Shown: piece after piece, positions 1 through 5,905 of the stretch
Layout of the letters: the number at the start of each line of letters is the position of its first letter
How positions within the stretch are numbered: position 1 is the stretch's first letter
Source: Luminiphilus sp.
Lineage (GTDB): Bacteria > Pseudomonadota > Gammaproteobacteria > Pseudomonadales > Halieaceae
Length of the DNA stretch: 8,197 nucleotides
Assembly (NCBI GenBank): GCA_029251065.1
Contig: JAQXEB010000127.1
Coordinates: 1 to 8,197, forward strand
Direction: 5' to 3'
Made by a program: the position numbers and the translations under genes
The notes under the pieces: generated by a model
The model's input: the letters and a program-made list of their open reading frames with translations, nothing else
Database searches by the model: none
What the model was told of the DNA's origin: nothing

Positions 1-1101
1 GTCGAGCACCCAGTGACCGAAATGGTCACAGGCTATGATCTGGTCGAGTGGCAGATTCGCGTGGCACGGGGCGAAACTTTGCCGGCAGAACAGGACGATA
101 TTGAACTGTTTGGGCACGCCATTGAAGTGCGTCTTTACGCTGAGGATCCCACCGCGGGCTTTTTGCCCAGCACGGGCGACATCAAGTTGTTTTCTGTACC
201 CGAGGGCGCGGGCATCCGCGTCGATTCAGGCGTGGAGACGGATGATGAAGTGACCCCATTTTACGACGCGATGATCGCTAAAGTGATTACTTATGGAGAG
301 ACCCGCGAGGATGCTCGACTGAAGATGCTCAGTGCACTGCGCGAGACGGCCTTATTTGGCCCCGAAAATAACCGAGACTTTTTAATCGACGTGTTAGGTC
401 AGGATCAATTTATTTCAGGCGAGGCAACGACGGCCTTCATCGGCGATAACTATGGTGACGCGTATTCTCCGAGGCCTGTGAGGACGTCAGACCTCGCGGT
501 CGCGGCCGCCACTCAACACATACTGGCAATGGAAAACCATCACAGTCAATCGGCATCGGTCAACGAGGAACTTTTGGATTGGACGTCAATGGGGCGAGTG
601 ACAGATACCCGTCGTTATCAGGTGGAAGAGGAGAGCGTTGACGTATCGCTCGTCCCGATCGATGTTGGCGATTATGAGGTTGCAGTTGGGAGCGAGACTC
701 ACCAAGTGGTGATCGTCGATATAAACGAGCGCCATCTGACCGCTGAGATCGATGAACTGGCAGAACATTATCATTACTGTGCCGAGTCTCCTGCGACCCT
801 TTACTTGGCCTCGAGAGACCGCTCATTTGCATTAGCAGACAGTACCCGGATCCCGCCTGAGGCTGAAGATGCTGCCGGTGGTGGAGCGATCTCAGCACCC
901 ATGCACGGCCAGTTACTGTCCATTGATGTCAGCGCGGGAGCCGCTGTGGTGAAGGGGCAGCGAATTGCAGTGTTAGAGGCAATGAAAATGCAGCATGAAA
1001 TTACGGCGCCAGGCGACGGCACTGTTGCCGAGATCTCTGCTCGCGCAGGGAAGCAGATTGGTGCCGGTGACCTCATTATGCTGATTGAGCTGGATGAGTA
1101 A
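1..1101 (+). CDS. Biotin-containing acyl-CoA carboxylase alpha subunit (methylcrotonyl/geranyl-CoA carboxylase type), 5' end outside window
   Basis: The reading frame is open from base 1, so this is the last 366 residues of a longer protein. The first visible residues, VEHPVTEMVTG, match the biotin carboxylase active-site block. By alignment from memory with E. coli AccC, the window opens near residue 295, so the E288/N290/R292 triad lies just upstream. R44 in EVRLYAEDP is the expected equivalent of catalytic R338. The biotin carboxylase C-terminal domain runs to about residue 130. A less conserved linker/BT region follows to about 290, and the last 70 residues form a biotinyl domain whose AMKM motif puts the biotinylated lysine at K329, 37 residues from the C-terminus. 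The implied full length of about 660 aa fits alpha subunits of methylcrotonyl-, geranyl- or propionyl-CoA carboxylase rather than AccC. It would carboxylate biotin with ATP and bicarbonate in the cytoplasm, with a beta subunit presumably encoded upstream. Substrate cannot be decided here. Confidence 0.93.
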   Translation, partial: VEHPVTEMVTGYDLVEWQIRVARGETLPAEQDDIELFGHAIEVRLYAEDPTAGFLPSTGDIKLFSVPEGAGIRVDSGVETDDEVTPFYDAMIAKVITYGETREDARLKMLSALRETALFGPENNRDFLIDVLGQDQFISGEATTAFIGDNYGDAYSPRPVRTSDLAVAAATQHILAMENHHSQSASVNEELLDWTSMGRVTDTRRYQVEEESVDVSLVPIDVGDYEVAVGSETHQVVIVDINERHLTAEIDELAEHYHYCAESPATLYLASRDRSFALADSTRIPPEAEDAAGGGAISAPMHGQLLSIDVSAGAAVVKGQRIAVLEAMKMQHEITAPGDGTVAEISARAGKQIGAGDLIMLIELDE

Positions 1102-1106
1102 ATATT

Positions 1107-1147
1107 GGGCGACCCTAACGCTCAATTGGAGCGCAATAGAGTCGCCC
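1107..1147 (+). other. Two-tier intercistronic hairpin after the carboxylase gene
   Basis: The outer arms GGGCGAC (1107-1113) and GTCGCCC (1141-1147) are perfect 7-bp complements. Nested inside, CGCTC (1119-1123) and GAGCG (1129-1133) pair around the 5-nt loop AATTG. It begins 5 nt after the TAA stop of the carboxylase gene and lies about 50 nt before the next start codon. No T-tract follows the outer arm, so it is not a standard intrinsic terminator. Possible roles are 3'-end protection, processing or partial attenuation within the operon; these are inferences. Confidence 0.5.
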
Positions 1148-1196
1148 CTCGGTGCAGTGAAGCATCAGTAACCGCTATTTGACGGAGTAAAAAGAA

Positions 1197-1994
1197 ATGC
1201 AGCAAGCCAACGATTTTCATGAAGAAAGCCTGGCCTTGAAGGCGCTGATTAATGATGTTGACGAAGCCGCTTTTGAGTCGGTGACCCAGTTTAAGTCTTG
1301 GACGATCAATGATGTCTTACGTCACCTTCACTTTTGGAACAAAGCCGTCATGGTGGCCACAGAAGGCGAAGAGGCGTTTGGCGCTTTTTTTGAAGGGGTC
1401 GGCGTGCACATGACAAAGGGTGGGTCGCTTCCTGAATACGAGCACCAGTATCTACAAGGCTTGAGCGGTCATGCGCTGCGGGAAGCCTGGTCTGCGTTGG
1501 TCGATGAGACTGCCGATGCTTATCGTGCCCTCGATCCCAGTGGACGGATTCCGTGGGCGGGCCCGAGTATGAGCGCGCGCTCCGCTATTTCAGCACGCCA
1601 AATGGAGACTTGGGCACATGGGCAGGAAGTGTTTGACATCCTTGGCGTGGCGCGTGAGGAGCGTGACCGCATAAGAAATATCGTGGTGTTGGGCATCAAC
1701 ACCTATGGCTGGACCTTTAAAGTACGGGGTGAGGCGCCACCCGGCCCCATGCCGCTTGTCGAGCTGACATCACCCAGTGGCGCGCTTTGGACGTACGGCG
1801 AACCGCAAGAGGGTAGCGTTATTCGTGGCGAAGCAGTCGAGTTTGCACAGGTAGTGACTCAAACGAGAAACATTGCTGATACCCACTTAACCGTGGTGGG
1901 CGAGTGCGCGAGCCGTTGGATGCAAAATGCACAATGTTTTGCGGGTAGTGCGAATCCACCGCCGGCACAGGGGTCGCGTTTTAAAACTGAGTAG
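1197..1994 (+). CDS. TIGR03084-type DinB-fold metal-binding protein (mycothiol maleylpyruvate isomerase-like)
   Basis: This 265-aa protein has the look of the TIGR03084 family, often annotated as 'wyosine base formation domain' protein. It has an N-terminal four-helix DinB/MDMPI-like domain (about 1-160) and a C-terminal alpha/beta part (about 160-250). Signature stretches are WTINDVLRHLHFWN near residues 35-48 and METWAHGQEVFD near 136-147. H43 or H45 with E137 and H141 gives the H...ExxxH ligand arrangement known for zinc in mycothiol-dependent maleylpyruvate isomerase. No signal peptide or membrane segment is present, so it should be cytoplasmic. The ATG is supported by GGAG at 1184-1187, 9 nt upstream. 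It follows the carboxylase gene by 95 nt and precedes the next gene by 7 nt, so it is probably co-transcribed. The reaction is unknown; a metal-dependent step on an acyl-CoA-derived intermediate is only a guess. The wyosine name should not be taken as function. Confidence 0.85.
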   Translation: MQQANDFHEESLALKALINDVDEAAFESVTQFKSWTINDVLRHLHFWNKAVMVATEGEEAFGAFFEGVGVHMTKGGSLPEYEHQYLQGLSGHALREAWSALVDETADAYRALDPSGRIPWAGPSMSARSAISARQMETWAHGQEVFDILGVAREERDRIRNIVVLGINTYGWTFKVRGEAPPGPMPLVELTSPSGALWTYGEPQEGSVIRGEAVEFAQVVTQTRNIADTHLTVVGECASRWMQNAQCFAGSANPPPAQGSRFKTE

Positions 1995-2001
1995 CGGTTA
2001 C

Positions 2002-2733
2002 ATGAGTGTCGTTGTTTTACAGTCTGCGCCAAACGACAAACCCGCGTGGGTCTCTGAATGTATTAATAGTGTCAGCGAGTGGGCGAGTGCCATAGGTGCT
2101 GATTATGTCTATTTTGACGATCGATTTTTTGATGTTTTACCCGATTGGTATCAGAGCAAGCTCATTGGGAGGGGGCCCATTCTCGCCGACTTAGCACGAC
2201 TTATTCACATTAAGACGCTACTTGCAGAGGGTGTTGATTCGGTTATTTGGTGCGATGCCGACACGCTCGTTGTCGACACTCATTGGCGACCTGAACTCCC
2301 TTTGCATTCGCGCTTTGGTGAAGAGTATTGGTTGCAATCCAACAAGGCGGGAGCACTTGAGGTTCGCCGGCAGCCACACAATGCCTTTATGATCTTTTCG
2401 CAAGCATCACCCGTTCTCGATTTTTTAATACACACTACGCAGTCGCTGATTCATCGCGTTGACCCTGCACACATTGCGCCTCAAATGGTCGGACCAAAGC
2501 TGATCAAGGCACTTCATACATTCGCCGACTTCGAGCTTGAACCCGCCGCAGGTGCCATGAGTCCTTTGCTCATGCAGGCCCTTTTGAATCGTGATCCTAC
2601 GACGATTAACCACTTCAAGAAGGCACTTATTACGCCACCCAAGACGATGAATTTATGCGCAAGTCTCCACGACGAGCCGGAGATTGACGTGAGCGCAGTT
2701 CGTGAAAGGGTAAGGAACTTCTTGATGTCGTGA
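2002..2733 (+). CDS. Putative GT-A-fold nucleotide-sugar transferase-like protein
   Basis: A 243-aa protein without signal peptide or transmembrane helix. The first strand VVVLQSAP and the segment VDSVIWCDADTLVV (residues 78-91) resemble a GT-A nucleotide-diphospho-sugar transferase core. D85-A-D87 would be the DxD metal/nucleotide-sugar motif, and HNAFMIFSQ (126-134) resembles the substrate-loop region of GT32/GT8-like and GMA12/MNN10-like enzymes. Family assignment is by pattern only. I chose ATG 2002 because the protein then begins directly with the expected first beta strand and starts 7 nt after the preceding stop. The in-frame ATG at 1927 would overlap the preceding gene by 68 nt and add a basic, unstructured-looking leader. 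The Shine-Dalgarno signal is weak, so translational coupling to the upstream gene is likely. A sugar transferase is an unexpected member of an acyl-CoA degradation cluster; acceptor and donor are unknown. Confidence 0.62.
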   Translation: MSVVVLQSAPNDKPAWVSECINSVSEWASAIGADYVYFDDRFFDVLPDWYQSKLIGRGPILADLARLIHIKTLLAEGVDSVIWCDADTLVVDTHWRPELPLHSRFGEEYWLQSNKAGALEVRRQPHNAFMIFSQASPVLDFLIHTTQSLIHRVDPAHIAPQMVGPKLIKALHTFADFELEPAAGAMSPLLMQALLNRDPTTINHFKKALITPPKTMNLCASLHDEPEIDVSAVRERVRNFLMS

Positions 2734-2797
2734 TCGCGCGATATCAACTGTCTTTAACGATCCGGTCTGGCATATTAGACCCGTACTCAATCAGTGC

Positions 2798-2802
2798 GGA
2801 GG
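2798..2802 (+). promoter_or_regulatory. Strong Shine-Dalgarno fixing the crotonase start
   Basis: GGAGG lies 5 nt before ATG 2808. It selects this start over the in-frame GTG at 2730, which overlaps the preceding stop codon and would add 26 residues outside the crotonase fold. Confidence 0.8.
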
Positions 2803-2807
2803 CTGAC

Positions 2808-3611
2808 ATGAACTCAAGTAACCCCGAGGAAACCGTGCACCTTAACGTGGAGGGTGCGATTGCGACGATTACACTTAATCGGCCGCATCTGCGTAATGCC
2901 CTTGACCGAAAAACAATGAAATCGCTCATGCAAGTGGCGTTAGACGTATCCGATCGCGATGACATAAGAGCTGTTGTGATTGCTGCCGAGGGAGCGGACT
3001 TTTCCGTTGGTGCTGACTTAAAGGAAGTGCAGGGAATGGAGTCGGACGGGTCTTTACTGCGCGCACGAAGAGACGCAGAGCTGGGGCGTAAGTTGCTCAC
3101 CAGTATCAGAGAAATTCATCAGCCAACCGTGTGTGCACTGCAAGGCATTGCTACAGGGGGTGGGGCTTGCATCGCTGCCGCATGCGATTTCCGTATAGCA
3201 GCGTCGGGTGCTCGCTTAGGGCTGGGTGAGGTTAAGGTGGGCATGAACTTAATGTGGAACGCCTTGCCGCTGTTCGTCGAGCTTGTCGGCTTGTCGCGCG
3301 CGAAGCAAATGATCATGTCAGGGACGCTTTATTCAGTCGATCGACTGGAAACATGGGGACTGATTGATGAGCAATGTGCTCAAGAAAACTTGTTCGCGGT
3401 GGCGATGGCGTGGGCACAACGCTACGCCGACTTACCGCCCGTTGCCGTCCAGATGATCAAACGAAGCGTTAATCAGTACGCGTTAGCCTTGAGTGAGTCC
3501 GTGATGCACATGGATCATGATCAGTGGATTTTAGCGGCGCGCAGTGAGGACTTTCGAGAGTCGATTTCAGCATTTATCGACAAACGGCCGGCGACGTTAA
3601 CAGGGCGTTAA
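2808..3611 (+). CDS. Enoyl-CoA hydratase/isomerase family protein lacking one canonical catalytic Glu
   Basis: A 267-aa crotonase-fold protein of typical length. The N-terminal strand-turn ITLNRPHLRNALD (21-33) leads to the first oxyanion-hole segment FSVGADLKE (65-73). The second oxyanion-hole segment is GIATGGGACIAAACDFRIAA (113-132), followed by the active-site block LGLGEVKVG (137-145). Aligned from memory to rat mitochondrial enoyl-CoA hydratase, E141 occupies the Glu164 position. The Glu144 position (GGGCE in the rat enzyme) is C121 here, and the usual PGxGGTQRL loop is replaced by MNLMWNALPLF. The enzyme still should bind acyl-CoA and stabilise an enolate, but classical syn-hydration is doubtful. 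An enoyl-CoA isomerase, a lyase-type step or a divergent hydratase are alternatives. It follows the sugar-transferase-like gene by 74 nt and precedes the serine hydrolase by 33 nt. A poor -10-like TATTAG at 2773-2778 lacks a good -35 box, so an internal promoter is unproven. Confidence 0.9.
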   Translation: MNSSNPEETVHLNVEGAIATITLNRPHLRNALDRKTMKSLMQVALDVSDRDDIRAVVIAAEGADFSVGADLKEVQGMESDGSLLRARRDAELGRKLLTSIREIHQPTVCALQGIATGGGACIAAACDFRIAASGARLGLGEVKVGMNLMWNALPLFVELVGLSRAKQMIMSGTLYSVDRLETWGLIDEQCAQENLFAVAMAWAQRYADLPPVAVQMIKRSVNQYALALSESVMHMDHDQWILAARSEDFRESISAFIDKRPATLTGR

Positions 3612-3644
3612 TCCCATGCAGCACAGTGTAAAAGGTTGTCTAAA

Positions 3645-4856
3645 ATGAGAAGTGAATTAGTGTCCGGTTTTTGCGATCCCCGGTTTAGTGAAATAGAGCG
3701 GCAATTTAGTGAAGGACTTGAGTCTGGGTTCGAGACCGGTGCATCGGTCGCCATCGAGCATCAAGGCGAGATGGTGGTCAATCTCTGGGGTGGCTATAAG
3801 GATCGTGAGCATACAGACCCTTGGCTGGAAGACACCATCATTAATGTGTTTTCAACGACAAAAGCCATCACTGCGACCTGCATTCTGAGATTGATTGAGC
3901 AAGGCAAAATAGACCTGACGGCTAATGTTGCTGAGTACTGGCCTGAATACGCTTGTAACGGTAAGGAAAACACCAAGGTCAGCGATTTCTTGTGTCATCG
4001 CGCGGCCATGCACGGCTTTCAGGGTTCGATGCCCTCCTTGGACTATCGTGACTGGGATTCTTGGGTGTCTGTATTGGCCAATCAGGCGCCGTTTCGTGAG
4101 CCTGGCACGACGCAGGGCTATCACGCCCTCACATTTGGCTGGCTGGTTGGAGAGCTTGTTCGTCGCGTTGATGGTCGAAGTGTGGGACAGTATTTCAAAG
4201 AAGAAATTGCGGAGCCCTTTGGGCTGGATTTTAGAATTGGCTTGGATGCAGCTGCCATCGCGCGGTGTGCCGATATTTTGGTGGATCCCCAGCCGACTCC
4301 TTGGGCTATGACGGCAATTGCATTGACCCCCGACTTTTTACTGCCGAGCCGACTGCGAGAGCTTAAGTCCTATCTGCGAATGGGAGATACCAAGGTGGCC
4401 TTTGCGACCAAGTCAGAGAGCTCGGGTGACATGAACAGTCAGGAGTGGCGCGAAGCGGAAATTCCGTCAGCAAATGGGCATGGGACGGCCGCATCGTTGG
4501 CGGCGTTATTCGGTATTTTGAGTGTGGGCGGTGAGCGGAAAGGCCATAAAATATTTTCGCCAAACACGCTTGAACTTGCGCTGACGCCGCTGTCCAAAGG
4601 ACCCGATACGGTGATTTTCGGAGCACCAATTCACTTTGGTGTCGGCTACGATTTAGGGTTGGGAATTACGACTTTCGGCGGTACGGCGCATCCGCGACGT
4701 ATTTTTGGTCACTGTGGCGTTGGCGGGAGTGTGGCCTTTGGTGACCCCAAGAATGCGTTAGGCTATGCATTTGTCGGTAACCGCATGCACACGCTAAAAG
4801 ATCTGTATCGGACGTCCAATCAACTCACGAGAACGCTCATGACCATTGTGGAGTGA
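3645..4856 (+). CDS. Beta-lactamase-family serine hydrolase (family VIII esterase-like)
   Basis: A 403-aa protein of the class C beta-lactamase/EstB-like family. The nucleophile motif is S70-T-T-K73 in NVFSTTKAITAT. Y159 in QGYHALTFGW is the likely catalytic tyrosine. HCGVGGS (356-362) is the third, KTG-equivalent motif seen as HxG or WxG in family VIII esterases. NGHGTAAS (277-284) is also typical. No signal peptide is seen, so it should act in the cytoplasm on esters or thioesters rather than on periplasmic beta-lactams. I chose ATG 3645 because AAAGG (3631-3635) lies 9 nt upstream; TTG 3636, three codons earlier in frame, would abut this ribosome site directly. It is the last gene of the cluster, ending before a convergent regulator. 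In this setting it may release an acid from an ester or CoA intermediate, but the substrate is not evident. Confidence 0.9.
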   Translation: MRSELVSGFCDPRFSEIERQFSEGLESGFETGASVAIEHQGEMVVNLWGGYKDREHTDPWLEDTIINVFSTTKAITATCILRLIEQGKIDLTANVAEYWPEYACNGKENTKVSDFLCHRAAMHGFQGSMPSLDYRDWDSWVSVLANQAPFREPGTTQGYHALTFGWLVGELVRRVDGRSVGQYFKEEIAEPFGLDFRIGLDAAAIARCADILVDPQPTPWAMTAIALTPDFLLPSRLRELKSYLRMGDTKVAFATKSESSGDMNSQEWREAEIPSANGHGTAASLAALFGILSVGGERKGHKIFSPNTLELALTPLSKGPDTVIFGAPIHFGVGYDLGLGITTFGGTAHPRRIFGHCGVGGSVAFGDPKNALGYAFVGNRMHTLKDLYRTSNQLTRTLMTIVE

Positions 4857-4887
4857 CCTAGCGTTTGGTTCGCCGTGCGGCGCTAGG
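4857..4887 (+). terminator. Hairpin after the serine hydrolase gene (possible terminator)
   Basis: CCTAGCG (4857-4863) pairs perfectly with CGCTAGG (4881-4887), starting immediately after the TGA stop. Inside, CGCCG (4871-4875) and CGGCG (4878-4882) offer a competing small stem. No T-tract follows directly; the nearest run of six T is at 4925-4930, preceded by an A-rich half-site (4909-4916) that could give a weak bidirectional end for the convergent genes. Termination is plausible from position, not proven. Confidence 0.4.
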
Positions 4888-4946
4888 GACGCCCTGATAG
4901 CGAGTTGGCAAAAACGTGCTGCTGTTTTTTGTCAGGAAAATGATCG

Positions 4947-5159
4947 TTAGGGAAGTCGGAACAGGTCTTCTACCTTACAGTTCAGTGTTCTCGCTATTTT
5001 GAGAGCGAGTACGGTCGACGGCACATAGATTCCGTTTTCGATGGCGTTTATGCTTTTGCGAGACACACCGGCTTCGATTGATAGGTCTTGCTGGGTAAGC
5101 CGTGCTTGCACTCTGAGCCGCTCGAGATTGTTAAGCAGTTTTGCGTGGTGTCGTCCCAT
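4947..5159 (-). CDS. Small XRE/Cro-type helix-turn-helix regulator
   Basis: A 70-aa single-domain DNA-binding protein. The HTH covers about residues 21-41 (LTQQDLSIEAGVSRKSINAI), followed by the hallmark AIENGIYVPSTVLALKIA and the C-terminal LNCKVEDLF. This is the YozG-like subgroup of stand-alone Cro/XRE regulators, which commonly repress neighbouring genes and often accompany small membrane proteins. Here the neighbour upstream on the same strand is the DUF6249-like membrane protein, 121 nt away and separated by a hairpin, so co-transcription is uncertain. The ATG is preceded only by a weak GAG-containing ribosome site. CGCGC (5179-5183) and GCGCG (5189-5193) form an inverted repeat around ATTGA just upstream and could be an operator. 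No sensor or effector domain is present. Confidence 0.88.
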   Translation of the reverse strand: MGRHHAKLLNNLERLRVQARLTQQDLSIEAGVSRKSINAIENGIYVPSTVLALKIARTLNCKVEDLFRLP

Positions 5160-5178
5160 GCACTATCTCGATGGTACT

Positions 5179-5193
5179 CGCGCATTGAGCGCG
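5179..5193 (-). promoter_or_regulatory. Inverted repeat upstream of the XRE gene (possible operator)
   Basis: CGCGC and GCGCG are separated by ATTGA, giving a 15-nt dyad located 20 nt before the XRE start codon on the - strand. Small XRE proteins usually bind such dyads as dimers and autoregulate, which is the reason to flag it. Arms of only 5 bp in a GC-rich context can arise by chance. Confidence 0.25.
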
Positions 5194-5209
5194 TTTAAGT
5201 TCGTAAGCG

Positions 5210-5231
5210 AAACCCGCTTTTGAGCGGGTTT
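5210..5231 (-). terminator. Perfect 9-bp hairpin between the membrane-protein gene and the XRE gene
   Basis: AAACCCGCT (5210-5218) and AGCGGGTTT (5223-5231) are exact complements around a 4-nt loop. On the - strand the 3' arm ends in TTT, and the hairpin lies 49 nt after the stop codon of the DUF6249-like gene. That fits an intrinsic terminator of modest strength, since the T-run is only three long. On the + strand no gene ends nearby. Confidence 0.6.
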
Positions 5232-5280
5232 AGTGGTGCTGACGGCCTCTATTGCGCGTTCGAACATATTCAGTCGTGCC

Positions 5281-5670
5281 TCAACGCTTTTCAAATTCGT
5301 CGACCGCGTTCGTAAGCTCCTGGCTGGTTTTTGGGTACAGATACCCTGCGATTAAAACACCGACGCCGATGGCGGCCACCAAAAGACCGATTCCGACAAA
5401 AAAGGCTCCAAATGCCTGCTTTCCAAGAAGATAGACACCAATACCAACGCACAAGGTGATGACCCCACCTCGGCGATAATCAACGGGTTCTTGTTTTGGT
5501 TCCTCAAGCAGCGCCATGAGCTCCGCAATTTTTATCGGATCGTCATTGTGTTTGGCAATCTCAACAACGAGCTCGCGTTTTTCTTTGCCTTCCAAGTACT
5601 GCCAGTAGAACGCGGCCAACGGAATAATAATTCCGCAGAGTACTCCTAAAATGGGGATGAGGTCAGCCAT
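5281..5670 (-). CDS. DUF6249-like small membrane protein
   Basis: A 129-aa protein with an N-terminal hydrophobic helix (about 4-25), a charged cytoplasmic-looking stretch (26-67) rich in Glu and Lys, then two glycine-rich membrane segments (about 69-83 and 86-111) and a short charged tail. This layout, starting MADLIPILGVLCGIIIPLA and followed by RRGGVITLCVGIGVYLLG, resembles the DUF6249 family of uncharacterised inner-membrane proteins; the match is by recall of pattern. The ATG at 5670 follows an AGGT-type ribosome site about 9 nt upstream. It is divergent from dbpA and upstream of the XRE gene on the same strand. No catalytic motif is visible and function is unknown. A membrane sensor or modulator partner for the small regulator is possible but speculative. 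Confidence 0.75.
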   Translation of the reverse strand: MADLIPILGVLCGIIIPLAAFYWQYLEGKEKRELVVEIAKHNDDPIKIAELMALLEEPKQEPVDYRRGGVITLCVGIGVYLLGKQAFGAFFVGIGLLVAAIGVGVLIAGYLYPKTSQELTNAVDEFEKR

Positions 5671-5868
5671 GATGTATTACCTACTGGCATTCGAATGTAA
5701 CGCAAACTTACCACAAAATAAGGGGAAGTAAAGGTTACAGTTGATATCATTGCATCGGTCGTCGTTCGCCACTGAGCTCGAACTGGTGCTCCTGCGCTAC
5801 CGTAATAGACACGTTGACGGTATTGCGTCGCATCTTGCTTCAGCGAGCCCCCGAAGTCGCCAACAGTC

Positions 5869-5877
5869 TGCTATGGT
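5869..5877 (+). promoter_or_regulatory. Possible extended -10 element ahead of dbpA
   Basis: TGCTATGGT matches the TGnTATnnT pattern of an extended -10 promoter, 28 nt before ATG 5906, with a GC-rich stretch following. No -35 hexamer is seen at the usual distance. Offered only as a candidate. Confidence 0.2.
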
Positions 5878-5905
5878 CCGCGCTTTACCGTTACTGCGAT
5901 GCGTC

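Noticed and set aside
560..1076. Two - strand open frames antisense to the carboxylase gene
   Set aside because: They lie opposite a clearly conserved biotin carboxylase/biotinyl coding frame and their translations show no domain-like pattern.
1927..2001. Upstream ATG extension of the sugar-transferase-like gene
   Set aside because: It would overlap the preceding gene and add an Arg/His-rich leader ahead of the natural first strand of the fold.
2730..2807. GTG start for the crotonase overlapping the preceding stop
   Set aside because: GGAGG at 2798-2802 supports ATG 2808, where the family-typical N-terminus begins.
3852..4629. Several open frames on both strands overlapping the serine hydrolase
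   Set aside because: The overlapping + strand frame carries all catalytic motifs in the correct order; the others have no recognisable features or ribosome sites.
3645..4856. A true beta-lactamase resistance gene
   Set aside because: It has no signal peptide, it lies in a catabolic cluster, and its HCG and YHA motifs fit esterase-type members better.
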